Source of the DNA: Rugosibacter sp.
Lineage (GTDB): Bacteria > Pseudomonadota > Gammaproteobacteria > Burkholderiales > Rhodocyclaceae
Assembly: GCA_030645365.1 (NCBI GenBank)
Contig: JAUSMB010000069.1
Location: forward strand, 1-64,000
DNA: 64,000 bases
Direction: 5' to 3'
This document shows, one piece after another, positions 8,701-17,903 of the stretch. The translations under genes and the position numbers were made by a program. Under the pieces are notes generated by a model, which searched no databases, had not been told where the DNA came from, and saw only the letters and a list, made by a program, of their open reading frames with translations. Each line of letters opens with the position of its first letter. Position 1 is the stretch's first letter.

Positions 8701-10432
8701 TTCACCACAAACGACATTGAATGCGACCGAACAGGCCAATTTTGGTGCCACTCAAATTGCGTTATTGAGCCAATATCCAAACATGACAGACGGAGTTACT
8801 CCGCCGGCATCCGCTAACCAACGCAGTTTGGCAGTTGGCGCCAACCTGGTGAACTTCTTGCGTGGACAACGTGGCCTGGAAAATTTTGTTGCCAATACCG
8901 CGAATCAGCTATATCGCGCACGCGAGCATATTCTGGGCGACATTATCAATGCCCAGCCGGTATATGTGAAAGCCCCATTCGCCGAGTACGACGATGCCGG
9001 CTATCTGGCCTACAAGACAGCGAATGCTTCGCGTACGCCAATGGTCTTCGCGGCCGCCAACGATGGCATGCTGCATGCGTTTTACGCCGGGACCTCGATT
9101 GTCGATCCCAATGGGGGCAAGGAAGCCTGGGCGTTCATTCCGACCATGGTATTACCCAATCTTTACAAACTGGCTAGCGAGAATTACGCTGCTCAACACG
9201 TCTACTCTGTCGATGGTACGCCAACCGTTGGCGATGTCTATGACACGGCGAACACCACATGGAAAACCATTCTCGTGGGTGGTCTGAACAAAGGTGGTCA
9301 GGGCTATTACGCGCTCGACATCACCAATCCGACGGCGCCCAAGGCCCTGTGGGAGTTCAAGCATAGCAGCACCTGCTACGATTCGACAATGGCCAGCACC
9401 CGGTATGCGGATTGCCATATCGGCTACACCTTCAGCAACCCGATCATCAGCAAGCTACGCGATGGTCGCTGGGTGGTGTTTGTGACTTCGGGCTACAACA
9501 ACGTCAACGCGCCATCTGTCAGTGGTGATGGCGTGGGCTACTTGTATGTGCTCGAAGCCATGACAGGCGAGATTATCTACAAAATCAGCACGGGAGTCGG
9601 CAGTGCGACGACCCCGAGCGGCCTGAACCACATCAATGCCTGGGTGGAAAACCCCATCCGCAATAATCAGGCCGAACGTGTCTATGGCGTCGATTTATTG
9701 GGCAATGTCTGGCGCTTTGATGTGAATGATATTTTGGCTGCTGCGGGAGTGGAGGCAACGCGACTGGCAACAGTAGTAGATAGTTCGGCTGTGGCTCAGC
9801 CCATTACTACCCGCCCTGAACTGGCGGAGGTTGCCGGCCAACCATTTGTTTATGTCGGTACCGGGCGTTATCTTGGCACCACGGATAATTCAGATGTCCA
9901 AACGCAGTCGATCTGGGCGCTACGTGATGACTTGACATCAACGTCATTAACCAACTTGCGTACCACCCTGAAGCAGATGACCATTACCAATCAAGGTTCG
10001 GGTACTACGGCATTCCGCACGGTAGGCTGTACGGCTCAATGTGGCTCGACCACGGGATGGTTCGCTGATTTCCCGGATACGGGTGAGCGCGTGACCATTG
10101 GTCTGAAGCTACAACTTGGCACCCTTGTGGTTGCTACCAATGTGCCACAAAACAATGCCTGTAACATCGGCGGGTACAGTTGGTTGAACTATTTCAACAA
10201 TGCGACAGGTAACGCTATAGCAAACAGTGCGAATGCTGCAGTAGGCCGTCGATTGGTGGGTAGCGATGGAACAGAGTCACTCGCTGTCGGGATCAATATC
10301 GTCCGCTTGCCAGGTGGCAAGGTGGTGGTTATTGCCACGACATCCGCCGCGCAGCAACTCACAGAGGACGTCCCCTTTGATGTTCCCCCGCCAACGGGCA
10401 AACGTATCAGTTGGCGCGAGATCATTCAGTAG
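5792..10432 (+). CDS. pilY1: Type IV pilus tip adhesin PilY1
   Basis: About 1546 residues, long for PilY1 (Pseudomonas about 1160). The signal peptide is roughly residues 1-28 (MIHSATTRHSLAFLAAMATFMMSGTTYA). A von Willebrand A-like N-terminal part carries the metal-site motif FTLDDSGSMDW near residue 55. The C-terminal beta-propeller shows GDIINAQPVYVKAP, VFAAANDGMLHAF, LVGGLNKGGQGYYALDITNP and GVDLLGNVWRFDV. Between them is an unusual insert: a Lys/Arg/Gln heptad tract (bases about 7045-7145) and about five Cys-containing repeats (about 7245-7650). I chose ATG 5792, which follows CAGGAGATC; longer frames back to 5579 overlap pilX and lack support. The protein caps the pilus, controls extension and retraction, and binds surfaces. 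Confidence 0.93.
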   Translation: MIHSATTRHSLAFLAAMATFMMSGTTYAALADLADNPLASASTTQVKPNVLFTLDDSGSMDWKYMPDGVGSHTNKVGFRNNQCNLVYYNPTITYIVPKTSTGGAVNAATPTSFTAAYNDGFYSYGSGGSSTTNLSSSFESQGSDTAQPGYYWTYLGTTTLVPLAGDCQKTLSSSSDSTTQEICTDNSLYPNTTAPIFANCVAAGKTALWRKVLVSTTSGPGATDERQNFANWYSYYSYRLNMMKSAAGRVFVNLSDSYRVGFITINPGSPVVAAKFLAIADFDATQKSNWFTKFYSQTANNSTPLRTALSRAGRYFAGKTDGINQGISDDPVQYSCQQNFNILTTDGYWNGTGGFKLDGTAMDNQDGNIAELDAYNPSVEKFAVSPRPIFDGATALYTWSTAANNYRNVSCNVNRTQTKAVQWQQRTVQVTKRTVQNQKRTVQNQRRTARMRKCTANGSPSWGTCSDVNFDCTGGTLDASRPFCRNGGFSSWANTGTCTQGGTNPVTFCQVASDSGWVNAGTCTASNPSSGPTVTCQVASDTGFVSASSCTPSNPSGGPTVTCSNNDSGWGDVASCNASSGGGVTITCQTRDLTAWTDVASCSPSGPDGSGQEIKCQTFVDNTGQKNQYRTTVTSTNYQGPNQSGSIVGTPTNTTGSWTDITGTCFIAGQQPALPPNGTAVASGGPPAPPSGCLGGSQVWPCETQGPVTGGSSNTLSDVAQYYYKTDLRTSTLGNCTGALGGTTDVCTNNVPSTGTGAEDDKAQWQHMTTFTMGLGLSGTVPYQSDYKTAATGPFQNIRSGSLNWPLPVADSPTALDDLWHAAVDGRGQYFSAGNPDTVVNSLTTALAGVSARVSSAAAAATSNLEPVAGDNFAYTAKYVTQKWTGELEAHEIVLQDEFDPVTLALTASAGTVRSSIVWSAQGKLDITTSDACDNRIIKLFRSGATDNLVDFKWNTDTCVAGTPLGAPVGSPQTTLNATEQANFGATQIALLSQYPNMTDGVTPPASANQRSLAVGANLVNFLRGQRGLENFVANTANQLYRAREHILGDIINAQPVYVKAPFAEYDDAGYLAYKTANASRTPMVFAAANDGMLHAFYAGTSIVDPNGGKEAWAFIPTMVLPNLYKLASENYAAQHVYSVDGTPTVGDVYDTANTTWKTILVGGLNKGGQGYYALDITNPTAPKALWEFKHSSTCYDSTMASTRYADCHIGYTFSNPIISKLRDGRWVVFVTSGYNNVNAPSVSGDGVGYLYVLEAMTGEIIYKISTGVGSATTPSGLNHINAWVENPIRNNQAERVYGVDLLGNVWRFDVNDILAAAGVEATRLATVVDSSAVAQPITTRPELAEVAGQPFVYVGTGRYLGTTDNSDVQTQSIWALRDDLTSTSLTNLRTTLKQMTITNQGSGTTAFRTVGCTAQCGSTTGWFADFPDTGERVTIGLKLQLGTLVVATNVPQNNACNIGGYSWLNYFNNATGNAIANSANAAVGRRLVGSDGTESLAVGINIVRLPGGKVVVIATTSAAQQLTEDVPFDVPPPTGKRISWREIIQ

Positions 10433-10435
10433 GTT

Positions 10436-11185
10436 GTGCAGATAGGGAGAGGGCCTGACGGATGCAGCAGCTTTGACGGACGACAGCAACGTCGACTGGT
10501 GGTTGGCCTTGCTGTCTCTCTTGCAGTGCATTGCATCGTCTTAAGTTTCACGGGGTTTGCATCCATCAGGCTGCTGCCTTCTCAGATAAGTAACCCTCTT
10601 CCCATGCTGATGGTAGATTTGGAGCACAATCAGCGACAAACACCCGGTGAGCACACTAACAAAAATGCGCCTCACGAAACAACAATGTCCTCGGTGTTGG
10701 ATGGCAAAGCAGAGCAAGCCGACACTCAGCGCCGTGGCGAAGCAAAGGAAAATGCCGCCAGTAATTCTCCTGAGACTGCTGCGAATGTCTCGGTTACTGG
10801 CCTTTTCCCAGGCCCATGGTACTACGCAGCGCGCTATTTGCACCGCCGCCCAACGCCGCTCAAGCCGATACAGCCGGTGTATCCACCAAATGCCAAACAT
10901 CTTTCCGGCCAGGTGATATTGCTGTTGCTGATCAATGAACGGGGCGCTGTGGATTCGTATCAAATTATCGAATCACAGCCTCCAGGACATTTTGATGACC
11001 CGGTTATAGAAGCATTTACGCATGAGATTTATGCTCCGGGCCTGATCACTGGCTATCCGGTGAAAAGCCAGCTACTGGTGGAGATAGTTTTTGAACCGGG
11101 GGCCTTGCCGGAAGCCAACATTTTGCCCGACCTTACCCAATTCAAAATCAAGGCAGCGCCAGTTCCTTCGGCAAAGCAAAATTAA
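10436..11185 (+). CDS. TonB-family protein
   Basis: 249 residues with a GTG start 3 nt after the pilY1 stop. One N-terminal membrane helix (about residues 19-43, [23 protein letters not shown]) is followed by a polar periplasmic linker. The C-terminal TonB-like domain (about 140-240) contains [51 protein letters not shown] in degenerate form. The usual Pro-Glu/Pro-Lys spacer is missing, and no exbB/exbD gene is nearby. Position after pilY1 suggests a cell-envelope role linked to the pilus locus, but this is inference. Start choice is moderately certain. Confidence 0.65.
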   Translation: MQIGRGPDGCSSFDGRQQRRLVVGLAVSLAVHCIVLSFTGFASIRLLPSQISNPLPMLMVDLEHNQRQTPGEHTNKNAPHETTMSSVLDGKAEQADTQRRGEAKENAASNSPETAANVSVTGLFPGPWYYAARYLHRRPTPLKPIQPVYPPNAKHLSGQVILLLLINERGAVDSYQIIESQPPGHFDDPVIEAFTHEIYAPGLITGYPVKSQLLVEIVFEPGALPEANILPDLTQFKIKAAPVPSAKQN

Positions 11186-12080
11186 TATTTTCAACAACGC
11201 CATCAAGCAACTCAACCGAGCCTGCGCCCAGGGCTTGCAGCCGCTCGACGACGCCGCTGACCAGCAACTCGGGTGCTGAAGCGCCCGCCGTTACGCCCAC
11301 ATTTTTCTTGCCTGTCAGCCATGCGGGATCAATGAGCTCGGCACTATCGATCAGATGCGCGGGAATACCGCTATTTTCAGCCACTTCACGCAGGCGATTG
11401 GAGTTGGAGCTGTTTTTCGAGCCGACAACGATCATGACATCCACGCGACCGGTCATGGCTTTTACGGCATCTTGCCGATTCTGCGTGGCATAGCAGATGT
11501 CGTCTTTTTTCGGCCCGATGATCGATGGGAAGCGTTCTTTTAGCGCCATCACGATGGTTTGCGTATCATCGACCGAGAGCGTGGTCTGCGTGACATAGGC
11601 CAACGCCGTATCAGCAGCGCCGAGTTTTAAGCGCTCCACGTCGGTGAGGTTTTCCACCAGATGCATGCGGCCTGTTGCCTGGCCCATGGTGCCTTCCACT
11701 TCGGGATGCCCCTTGTGGCCGATCATCACGATCTCGTAGCCCTGCTTGTGCAGACGGGTTACCTCAAGATGCACTTTAGTGACGAGCGGGCAGGTGGCGT
11801 CAAACAGCTTGAAGCCACGCATTGCGGCTTCCTCACGCACGGCTTGTGATACGCCATGGGCGCTGAAAATCAGCGTGGCGCCGACGGGCACATCAGCCAG
11901 GTCTTCGATGAAAATCGCGCCTTTAGCCTTGAGACCGTCCACCACAAAACGATTGTGCACAACTTCGTGACGCACATAAATGGGCGCGCCGAATTTTTTC
12001 AGCGCCTGTTCAACGATGGCAATGGCACGCTCAACGCCAGCGCAAAAACCACGGGGGTTGGCAAGCAGGATGGTTTGCAT
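11148..12080 (-). CDS. ispH: 4-hydroxy-3-methylbut-2-enyl diphosphate reductase IspH
   Basis: 310 residues, normal length. It is the last enzyme of the MEP pathway, converting HMBPP to IPP and DMAPP with a [4Fe-4S] cluster. The three cluster cysteines are visible in [25 protein letters not shown] and ICYATQNRQ. The substrate-contacting segments SSNSNRL and TAGASAPE are present. It overlaps the preceding fkpB gene (TGATG-type junction) as the last gene of the ribF-ileS-lspA-fkpB-ispH operon. A dispersed-repeat copy at 11604-11628 encodes KLGAADTA inside [19 protein letters not shown], a weakly conserved loop before the conserved TQTTLS segment. Its 3' end overlaps the convergent TonB-like gene by 38 nt. 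Confidence 0.96.
   Translation of the reverse strand: MQTILLANPRGFCAGVERAIAIVEQALKKFGAPIYVRHEVVHNRFVVDGLKAKGAIFIEDLADVPVGATLIFSAHGVSQAVREEAAMRGFKLFDATCPLVTKVHLEVTRLHKQGYEIVMIGHKGHPEVEGTMGQATGRMHLVENLTDVERLKLGAADTALAYVTQTTLSVDDTQTIVMALKERFPSIIGPKKDDICYATQNRQDAVKAMTGRVDVMIVVGSKNSSNSNRLREVAENSGIPAHLIDSAELIDPAWLTGKKNVGVTAGASAPELLVSGVVERLQALGAGSVELLDGVVENINFALPKELALP
11604..11628 (-). repeat. Dispersed repeat R, copy 2 (in ispH)
   Basis: Two mismatches to the reference copy at 2095. It is read in the ispH frame as KLGAADTA. Confidence 0.85.
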
Positions 12081-12511
12081 CAGAGCACTCCAATAATTTC
12101 CGCTTCAAAACGGATGGATTTTCCGGCGAGGGGATGGTTGAAGTCTATCAGCACGCTGTCGTTGTCGATCTCGCGGATGATGCCGGAAAGGGTTTGCCCG
12201 CTCGGCGCCTTGAGCTCTGCGCGCGCGTTGATTTCGATCCCGGCGGAGGCGGGTAACGAACTGCGCGCGACACGACGCACTAATTCGGCTTGACGCAGGC
12301 CAAAAGTTTCTTCGGGTTTGAGCACCACTTCGAGCCGCGTGCCGGCGAGCTGACCGATCAGGCAGGCTTCAAATGGTGGCGCTAGCTCACCACAGCCGAG
12401 CTGAATGACGGCGGGGGAAAAGTCAAACGTGCTGATCCATTCTTCGCCTTCGGTCGAGGCGACGCGGTAATTCAACGTAATCAGGCTATCAGGTTGAACG
12501 TGTTCAGTCAT
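12080..12511 (-). CDS. fkpB: FKBP-type peptidyl-prolyl isomerase, SlpA/FkpB-like
   Basis: 143 residues of the short FKBP family with an insert-in-flap domain. Visible segments are [60 protein letters not shown], and the C-terminal [23 protein letters not shown]. The DFNHPLAGK motif is diagnostic of SlyD/SlpA-type FKBPs. SlpA-type enzymes are cytoplasmic proline isomerases and chaperones and lie between lspA and ispH in many proteobacteria, as here. It overlaps lspA by 8 nt and ispH by 1 nt, so translation is likely coupled. Confidence 0.93.
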   Translation of the reverse strand: MTEHVQPDSLITLNYRVASTEGEEWISTFDFSPAVIQLGCGELAPPFEACLIGQLAGTRLEVVLKPEETFGLRQAELVRRVARSSLPASAGIEINARAELKAPSGQTLSGIIREIDNDSVLIDFNHPLAGKSIRFEAEIIGVL

Positions 12512-12971
12512 GGGATTTTGCAGAGCAAAAAAATTGATGAATCAGCATCAGCGCCACGCCGATGCTGATGGCGGAATCTGCCACATTGAACGCGGGAAAA
12601 TGATATCCCGCGAAATGAAAATCAAGAAAATCGACCACGACATCCAGCCGCACGCGGTCGATGACATTGCCTATCGCGCCACCTAATATAAGTGAGAGTG
12701 CGATCGGCAATAAACGTTCCTGTGCGTGTTGGCGCAACAGCGTGAGCAGCCAAAGGGAAACACCCAGCGCCAGGGCGATGAAAAACCATTTTTGCCAGCC
12801 GCCCGCATCAGCAAGAAAGCTGAACGCCGCGCCGGAATTGAAGACCAGCACCAGGTTGAAAAACGAACTGACCGGCACGCTTTCCATGAATTGAAAGTTC
12901 GCCAGTATCCAGAACTTGCTGAGCTGGTCGAGGACAATCACGCCCACAGCAAGGATTAGCCAGCGCGTCAT
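12504..12971 (-). CDS. lspA: Lipoprotein signal peptidase LspA
   Basis: 155 residues. It is the inner-membrane aspartyl protease that cleaves prolipoprotein signal peptides before the lipidated Cys. Four membrane segments are visible (WLILAVGVIVLDQLSKFWI; FFNLVLVFNSGAAFSFL; WFFIALALGVSLWLLTLL; the C-terminal helix). Catalytic-aspartate motifs are NVIDRVRLDVVVDFLDFH and AFNVADSAISIG. I chose ATG 12971, 14 nt after the ileS stop; an upstream extension to 13118 only overlaps ileS. Substrates in this window include the lipoproteins at 32446-32940 and 47667-48836. Confidence 0.95.
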   Translation of the reverse strand: MTRWLILAVGVIVLDQLSKFWILANFQFMESVPVSSFFNLVLVFNSGAAFSFLADAGGWQKWFFIALALGVSLWLLTLLRQHAQERLLPIALSLILGGAIGNVIDRVRLDVVVDFLDFHFAGYHFPAFNVADSAISIGVALMLIHQFFCSAKSHD

Positions 12972-12984
12972 GGCGAAAGCACCG

Positions 12985-15813
12985 TTACGCAAAATGGCGT
13001 GCCTCACCGACACCAAACAGATTGCTGGCACAACGTCCGCATAATTCCGGATGTTCTGCGGCGTGATCATGGTGGCCGACATCCTCACGCCAGTGCCAGC
13101 AGCGTACGCATTTGGCATGGCTGCTCGGCGTCGCGATGATTTGGGTAGCCTCGTTATTTATCTGCACCAGAGTGGTTTTGGAACACATCATGATGAAACG
13201 CAGATCGTCCCCAAAGCTGGCCAGCAAATCGTACTGCGCGCCACTGGTGTGAATCTCCACTTCCGCTTGCAGCGACGAGCCGATTTTGCCTGCAGTGCGC
13301 AGTTCTTCGAGTGCGCCGGAGACTTCGCTTTTCACACCGCGCACTGTTTGCCACCGTGTCACCAGCGCCGATTTTTCCGGCAGCGCAGGCAGCTCATGCC
13401 AGGTGGTCAGCATCACACTTTCGCTGTTTCCCGAAATCTGCCAGATTTCCTCAGCGGTGAAGGCGAGGATAGGCGCCATCAGACGGGTGATTGATTGCAA
13501 AATATGCCACAGCGCGCTTTGCGCCGCACGGCGTGCGGGCGAGTTGGCAGCCGTGGTGTACAGGCGATCTTTCAGAATGTCGAGATAAAACGCGCCCAGA
13601 TCTTCAGCGCAGAAGTTTTGCAGGGCTTGCACGATAGGATGAAATTCAAAACGCGCATAACTTGCGGTGCACTGTTCATGTAATTGATGAGTGAGCGCTA
13701 ACGCATAGCGGTCAATCTCCAGCCATTCCTCAGGCGGCAGCAGGTCATTTTCAGCGTCAAAATCGGCTGTGTTGGCGAGCAGGAAACGCAAGGTGTTGCG
13801 CAGGCGCCGATACACTTCCACCACGCGGTCGAGAATTTCTTTCGAGATGGACAACTCACCCGAGTAGTCGGTGGCCGCCAGCCACAGGCGCAGAATTTCA
13901 ACGCCGAGCTTGTCGCCAATTTCCTGTGGTTCGATGCCGTTGCCTAGCGACTTGCTCATCTTGCGCCCCTGCGCATCCACCGTGAAGCCGTGGGTCAGCA
14001 GACTTTGATACGGCGGGTGGCCGTCGATGGCGCAACCGGTCAATAAGGATGAATGGAACCAGCCGCGATGCTGGTCCGAGCCTTCCAGATACATGTCCGC
14101 CCAGCGCCCGGTATTGCTTGCCGCGTCCGCATGCGAGCCGCGCAGCACATGCCAGTGCGTGGTGCCGGAATCGAACCACACATCCAGCGTGTCGCTGATT
14201 TTTTCGTACTGCGCCGCATCCTCGCCAAGCAGCTCTGCCGTCGGCAATTTGAACCAGGCTTCGATGCCTTCCTGCTCAACACGGCGGGCGACTTGTTCCA
14301 TGAGCTCCACTGTGCGCGGGTGGAGTCCACCCGTGGTTTTATGGACGAAGAAGGGAATCGGCACGCCCCAGTTGCGCTGGCGCGAAATACACCAGTCGGG
14401 CCGGCCAGCAATCATCGCACGCAGACGCGCCTGTCCCCAGGCGGGGTAGAACGCGGTTTCATCGATGCCTTTTAACGCAATCTCGCGCAGGCTAGCGCCC
14501 TTCGGGCGCACATCCATGCCTACGAACCATTGCGGCGCGGCGCGGTAAATAATCGGCGTGCGGTGCCGCCAGCAGTGCATGTAGCTGTGCGTGATTTTTT
14601 CATGCGAGAAAAGCGCCCCGACTTCCTCAAGTTTTTCGACGATTTTCGGATTCGCCTTCCAGATGTGCAAGCCGCCAAAAAATGGCAGGTCAGCCGCATA
14701 CACGCCATTGCCCTGTACCGGGTTGAGGATGTCATCAAAGGTAAAACCGTGGCTCATACACGCATTGAAATCTTCCACGCCATACGCGGGTGCTGCATGC
14801 ACAATGCCCGTACCCGCATCCACGCCGACGTAATCCGCCGGAATCACCGGGCCGCTACGCTCATACAGCGGATGGCGGAAATGGATGCCGGCCAGGGCGG
14901 CACCCTTCGCTGTGGCCAGCACTTTGCCTGTCAAGGCATAGCGGGTAAGACAACTGTCCACCAACTCGCTGGCCAGCAGCAAAACGCCACGTGAGGTTTC
15001 GACCAAGGCATAGTCCAGATCAGGATGCACGTTAAACGCCTGATTCGCGGGAATCGTCCAAGGAGTCGTTGTCCAGATGACGGCATAAATAATCGGCGCT
15101 GGTGATACGCCGCGAAGCAAGTCCTCTTGGGGGGCGGCGATATTGAATGCCGCAGCGAGCTTTTCCGGCTCGGCACAGACAAAACCGACATCAACCGCTG
15201 GGCTTTGCTTATCCATGTATTCGACTTCCGCTTCAGCCAGAGCCGAGCCGCAATCAAAACACCAGTTGACAGGTTTTAAGCCTTTGAACACCCAACCCTG
15301 TTTCACAATCTCTGCCAACGCGCGAATCTCACCCGCTTCGTTGGCAAAGTTCATGGTGAGATAGGGGTTGTCCCAATCGCCCAGCACACCCAAACGGATG
15401 AAGCCTTTTTTCTGAATCTCGACCTGATCTGCGGCAAACGCGCGGCACAGTTCGCGCACCTTATCGGCGGGCAGGTTTTTGCCGTGCAGCACTTCAATTT
15501 TGTGCTCGATCGGCAAGCCGTGGCAATCCCAGCCCGGCACGTAAGGCGCATCGAACCCGGCCAGGGTTTTCGAGCGCACGATAATGTCTTTCAGCAATTT
15601 ATTCACTGCATGGCCGAGGTGAATATCGCCATTGGCATACGGCGGGCCATCGTGCAGCACAAAGCGCGGGCGTCCCTTGGCGGCGGCGCGGATTTTGTCG
15701 TACAGCTTTTGCGTTTGCCAGGCCTTGATCCAGCCCGGTTCACGCTTGGCCAGATCGCCCCGCATCGGAAAGGGGGTGTCAGGCATGTTGAGGGTTTTGC
15801 GATAATCAGCCAT
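12985..15813 (-). CDS. ileS: Isoleucyl-tRNA synthetase IleS
   Basis: About 942 residues, full length. The class I HIGH motif is [10 protein letters not shown] near residue 60 and the KMSKS loop is [11 protein letters not shown]. The editing domain contains [18 protein letters not shown]-terminal zinc site is visible ([18 protein letters not shown]). I chose the start at [19 protein letters not shown] (15813), the family-typical N terminus, which overlaps the ribF end by 8 nt. The gene carries two copies of the dispersed repeat in opposite orientations: 15088-15112 encodes GVSPAPI just before the conserved IWTTTPWT, and 13352-13376 encodes KSALVTR in the C-terminal helical region. Confidence 0.97.
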   Translation of the reverse strand: MADYRKTLNMPDTPFPMRGDLAKREPGWIKAWQTQKLYDKIRAAAKGRPRFVLHDGPPYANGDIHLGHAVNKLLKDIIVRSKTLAGFDAPYVPGWDCHGLPIEHKIEVLHGKNLPADKVRELCRAFAADQVEIQKKGFIRLGVLGDWDNPYLTMNFANEAGEIRALAEIVKQGWVFKGLKPVNWCFDCGSALAEAEVEYMDKQSPAVDVGFVCAEPEKLAAAFNIAAPQEDLLRGVSPAPIIYAVIWTTTPWTIPANQAFNVHPDLDYALVETSRGVLLLASELVDSCLTRYALTGKVLATAKGAALAGIHFRHPLYERSGPVIPADYVGVDAGTGIVHAAPAYGVEDFNACMSHGFTFDDILNPVQGNGVYAADLPFFGGLHIWKANPKIVEKLEEVGALFSHEKITHSYMHCWRHRTPIIYRAAPQWFVGMDVRPKGASLREIALKGIDETAFYPAWGQARLRAMIAGRPDWCISRQRNWGVPIPFFVHKTTGGLHPRTVELMEQVARRVEQEGIEAWFKLPTAELLGEDAAQYEKISDTLDVWFDSGTTHWHVLRGSHADAASNTGRWADMYLEGSDQHRGWFHSSLLTGCAIDGHPPYQSLLTHGFTVDAQGRKMSKSLGNGIEPQEIGDKLGVEILRLWLAATDYSGELSISKEILDRVVEVYRRLRNTLRFLLANTADFDAENDLLPPEEWLEIDRYALALTHQLHEQCTASYARFEFHPIVQALQNFCAEDLGAFYLDILKDRLYTTAANSPARRAAQSALWHILQSITRLMAPILAFTAEEIWQISGNSESVMLTTWHELPALPEKSALVTRWQTVRGVKSEVSGALEELRTAGKIGSSLQAEVEIHTSGAQYDLLASFGDDLRFIMMCSKTTLVQINNEATQIIATPSSHAKCVRCWHWREDVGHHDHAAEHPELCGRCASNLFGVGEARHFA
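13352..13376 (-). repeat. Dispersed repeat R, copy 3 (in ileS)
   Basis: Three mismatches to the reference copy. It is read as KSALVTR in IleS, upstream of a W..VR..V motif usual at that site. Confidence 0.8.
15088..15112 (+). repeat. Dispersed repeat R, copy 4 (in ileS)
   Basis: Three mismatches, with an uninterrupted run TCGGCGCTGGTGATACG. On the coding strand it reads GVSPAPI. Confidence 0.85.
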
Positions 15814-16756
15814 GGGCGTTGTTGTCGAGTGGGTGGGCATCAAAATAATCGCGGGCGGCTACAACATCGCGACCGATTTGCGCTTTGAGTAAATCCAGGG
15901 ATGCGAATTTTTCTTCGTTACGTAGTTTGTGCAAAAAGTTAACGGACACATGCATGCCGTAGATGTCGCGGTCAAAATTCAGCAAATGTACTTCGAGCAC
16001 CGGCTGCAAACCTGCCGCGACCGTGGGTCGCACGCCGATATTGGCAACGCCTGGCAGCGGCTGCGCATCAATGCCCGAGACGGTCACTGCGAAGACCCCT
16101 GCCACGGGCAGGCGGGTGTGTTTAATGCGTAAATTCAATGTCGGGAAGCCCAGTGTGCGACCAATTTTCTCACCACGCATGACTCGCCCGGCAATGACAT
16201 AGGCACGACCCAGCAAGGCACGCGCTTGTTCAATATCTCCTGCAGCAAGCGCATCGCGCACGGCTGAGCTAGAGATACGCAGGTGGTCTTGCGCCACGGT
16301 GCCCATGGCTTCGGTGCCAAAGTGGTGGACAATGCCGGCTTGTTGAAACATCGCAAAATTACCCTTGCGGTCTTTGCCAAAGCAAAAGTCATCACCAATA
16401 ATCAGGTGTCGCACGGATAATCCTTTGACCAGGATGGTTTCAATGAACTCTTCTGCCGTGAGTGCAGCCAGCACCGCATTGAAACGACACACATACACGC
16501 GATCAACACCGCATTCGGCGAACAACTCCAGTTTTTCACGTAAATGAGAAAGGCGTGCAGGCGTTTGCCCATGGGCTAAAAATTCGCGCGGATGCGGCTC
16601 GAAAGTCAATACGGTTGCGGGCAGGGCGCAGGCGCGCGCCTTGGCAATCAAGCGTTCAAGCAAGGCACGATGCCCACGGTGCACGCCATCAAAATTACCG
16701 ATGGTTAGCACCGTCGACGTTGTCGCCAGGGTAGGGACTCCGCGAAAAACCAGCAT
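15806..16756 (-). CDS. ribF: Bifunctional riboflavin kinase / FAD synthetase RibF
   Basis: 316 residues. It makes FMN from riboflavin and FAD from FMN. The N-terminal nucleotidyltransferase domain has [36 protein letters not shown] and a family-typical [10 protein letters not shown]. The C-terminal flavokinase domain has [15 protein letters not shown] and [25 protein letters not shown]. It is the first gene of the leftward operon with ileS, with which it overlaps by 8 nt. A perfect extended -10 element lies about 30 nt upstream. The Ser-rich N terminus ([10 protein letters not shown]) before the Rossmann strand is normal for beta-proteobacterial RibF. Confidence 0.96.
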   Translation of the reverse strand: MLVFRGVPTLATTSTVLTIGNFDGVHRGHRALLERLIAKARACALPATVLTFEPHPREFLAHGQTPARLSHLREKLELFAECGVDRVYVCRFNAVLAALTAEEFIETILVKGLSVRHLIIGDDFCFGKDRKGNFAMFQQAGIVHHFGTEAMGTVAQDHLRISSSAVRDALAAGDIEQARALLGRAYVIAGRVMRGEKIGRTLGFPTLNLRIKHTRLPVAGVFAVTVSGIDAQPLPGVANIGVRPTVAAGLQPVLEVHLLNFDRDIYGMHVSVNFLHKLRNEEKFASLDLLKAQIGRDVVAARDYFDAHPLDNNAHG

Positions 16757-16786
16757 GAAAGGGAAGTGAGCAGCAGGAAAACGCCG

Positions 16787-16795
16787 ATTATATCA
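16787..16795 (-). promoter_or_regulatory. Extended -10 promoter element of the ribF operon
   Basis: The minus strand reads TGATATAAT, a perfect TGnTATAAT extended -10, about 31 nt before the ribF start codon. I see no good -35 hexamer 16-18 nt further upstream, as expected for extended -10 promoters. Confidence 0.55.
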
Positions 16796-16893
16796 AGCCG
16801 ATAGCGCTTATCACCTTGTTTTGGCTTTACTTGTCACTAAACTGGTAAGTTCTGGCCCACATTAAACCGTCATAACCCTACCGAAAGAAACCG

Positions 16894-17880
16894 ATGATTC
16901 CTTTTTCAGTTCTTGATCTCTCGCCGATTGTGGCTGGCGGCACCGTGGCGCAATCTTTGGCCAATACGCTGGATCTAGCCCGGCATGCCGAGCGGCTTGG
17001 CTATCATCGCTACTGGTTGGCTGAGCATCATGGTATTCCCGGCATTGCGAGTGCGGCAACTTCTGTGGTGATCGGGCATGTGGCAGCGGGCACCAGCAGC
17101 ATTCGGGTGGGGGCGGGCGGCATCATGCTGCCTAATCATTCTCCGCTAGTGATCGCCGAGCAATTTGGCACTTTGGAGACATTGTTTCCTGGCCGTATCG
17201 ACCTCGGTTTAGGTCGTGCGCCAGGGTCTGATCAGGTGACAGCCCGCGCCCTCAGGCGCAATTTGACGGCGGACGAAAACCAGTTCCCGCGCGACGTGAT
17301 GGAGTTAATGGCTTATTTTTCACCGGTCCAGCCGGGGCAGTCTGTCCGTGCGATTCCCGGTGAGGGCTTGGCTATTCCAGTGTGGATTCTTGGCTCGAGT
17401 TTATTTGGTGCGTCGCTCGCTGCTGCGCTGGGCTTGCCGTTTTCATTTGCCTCGCATTTTGCGCCCGCGCAGATGCAAGAAGCCATCCATATTTATCGCA
17501 CGCAGTTTCGTCCGTCAGCGCAGCTGGATAAACCGTATGTCATGCTGGGATTTAGCGTCTTTGCCGCAGAGACTGATGCCCAGGGGCACTTTTTGGCCAG
17601 TTCCATGCAGCAGATGATTCTGAATCTACGGCGAGGTCGCCCGACCACGCTACAGCCCCCGGTGGATAATTTTCTCGACACACTGCCTCACCCTGAACGA
17701 GCGATGTTGGTAGAGGCGCTCTCGTGTTCAGCCATCGGTTCACCCACTTCGGTGCTTGCCGCCATGGCAGAATTCATTGAGCGTACAGAGGCGGATGAAC
17801 TCATCATCACTTGCCAGATTTTTGACCACGCCGCAAGGCTTCGCTCGTATGAAATTGCTGCAGCGGTGTGTGGAAATTGA
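16894..17880 (+). CDS. LLM-class flavin-dependent oxidoreductase (luciferase-like)
   Basis: 328 residues with the bacterial luciferase-like TIM barrel. Visible signatures are [42 protein letters not shown] near the N terminus, [42 protein letters not shown] (residues about 70-115), and C-terminal [27 protein letters not shown]. This is the YhbW/MsnO8-like subgroup ('alkane monooxygenase-like' is a common but poorly supported label). FMNH2-dependent oxidation is expected, and the substrate is unknown. It is a single-gene unit, divergent from ribF and convergent with amiC. Confidence 0.88.
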   Translation: MIPFSVLDLSPIVAGGTVAQSLANTLDLARHAERLGYHRYWLAEHHGIPGIASAATSVVIGHVAAGTSSIRVGAGGIMLPNHSPLVIAEQFGTLETLFPGRIDLGLGRAPGSDQVTARALRRNLTADENQFPRDVMELMAYFSPVQPGQSVRAIPGEGLAIPVWILGSSLFGASLAAALGLPFSFASHFAPAQMQEAIHIYRTQFRPSAQLDKPYVMLGFSVFAAETDAQGHFLASSMQQMILNLRRGRPTTLQPPVDNFLDTLPHPERAMLVEALSCSAIGSPTSVLAAMAEFIERTEADELIITCQIFDHAARLRSYEIAAAVCGN

Positions 17881-17903
17881 TGCGATGAAAGGCTGGGTCA
17901 AGG

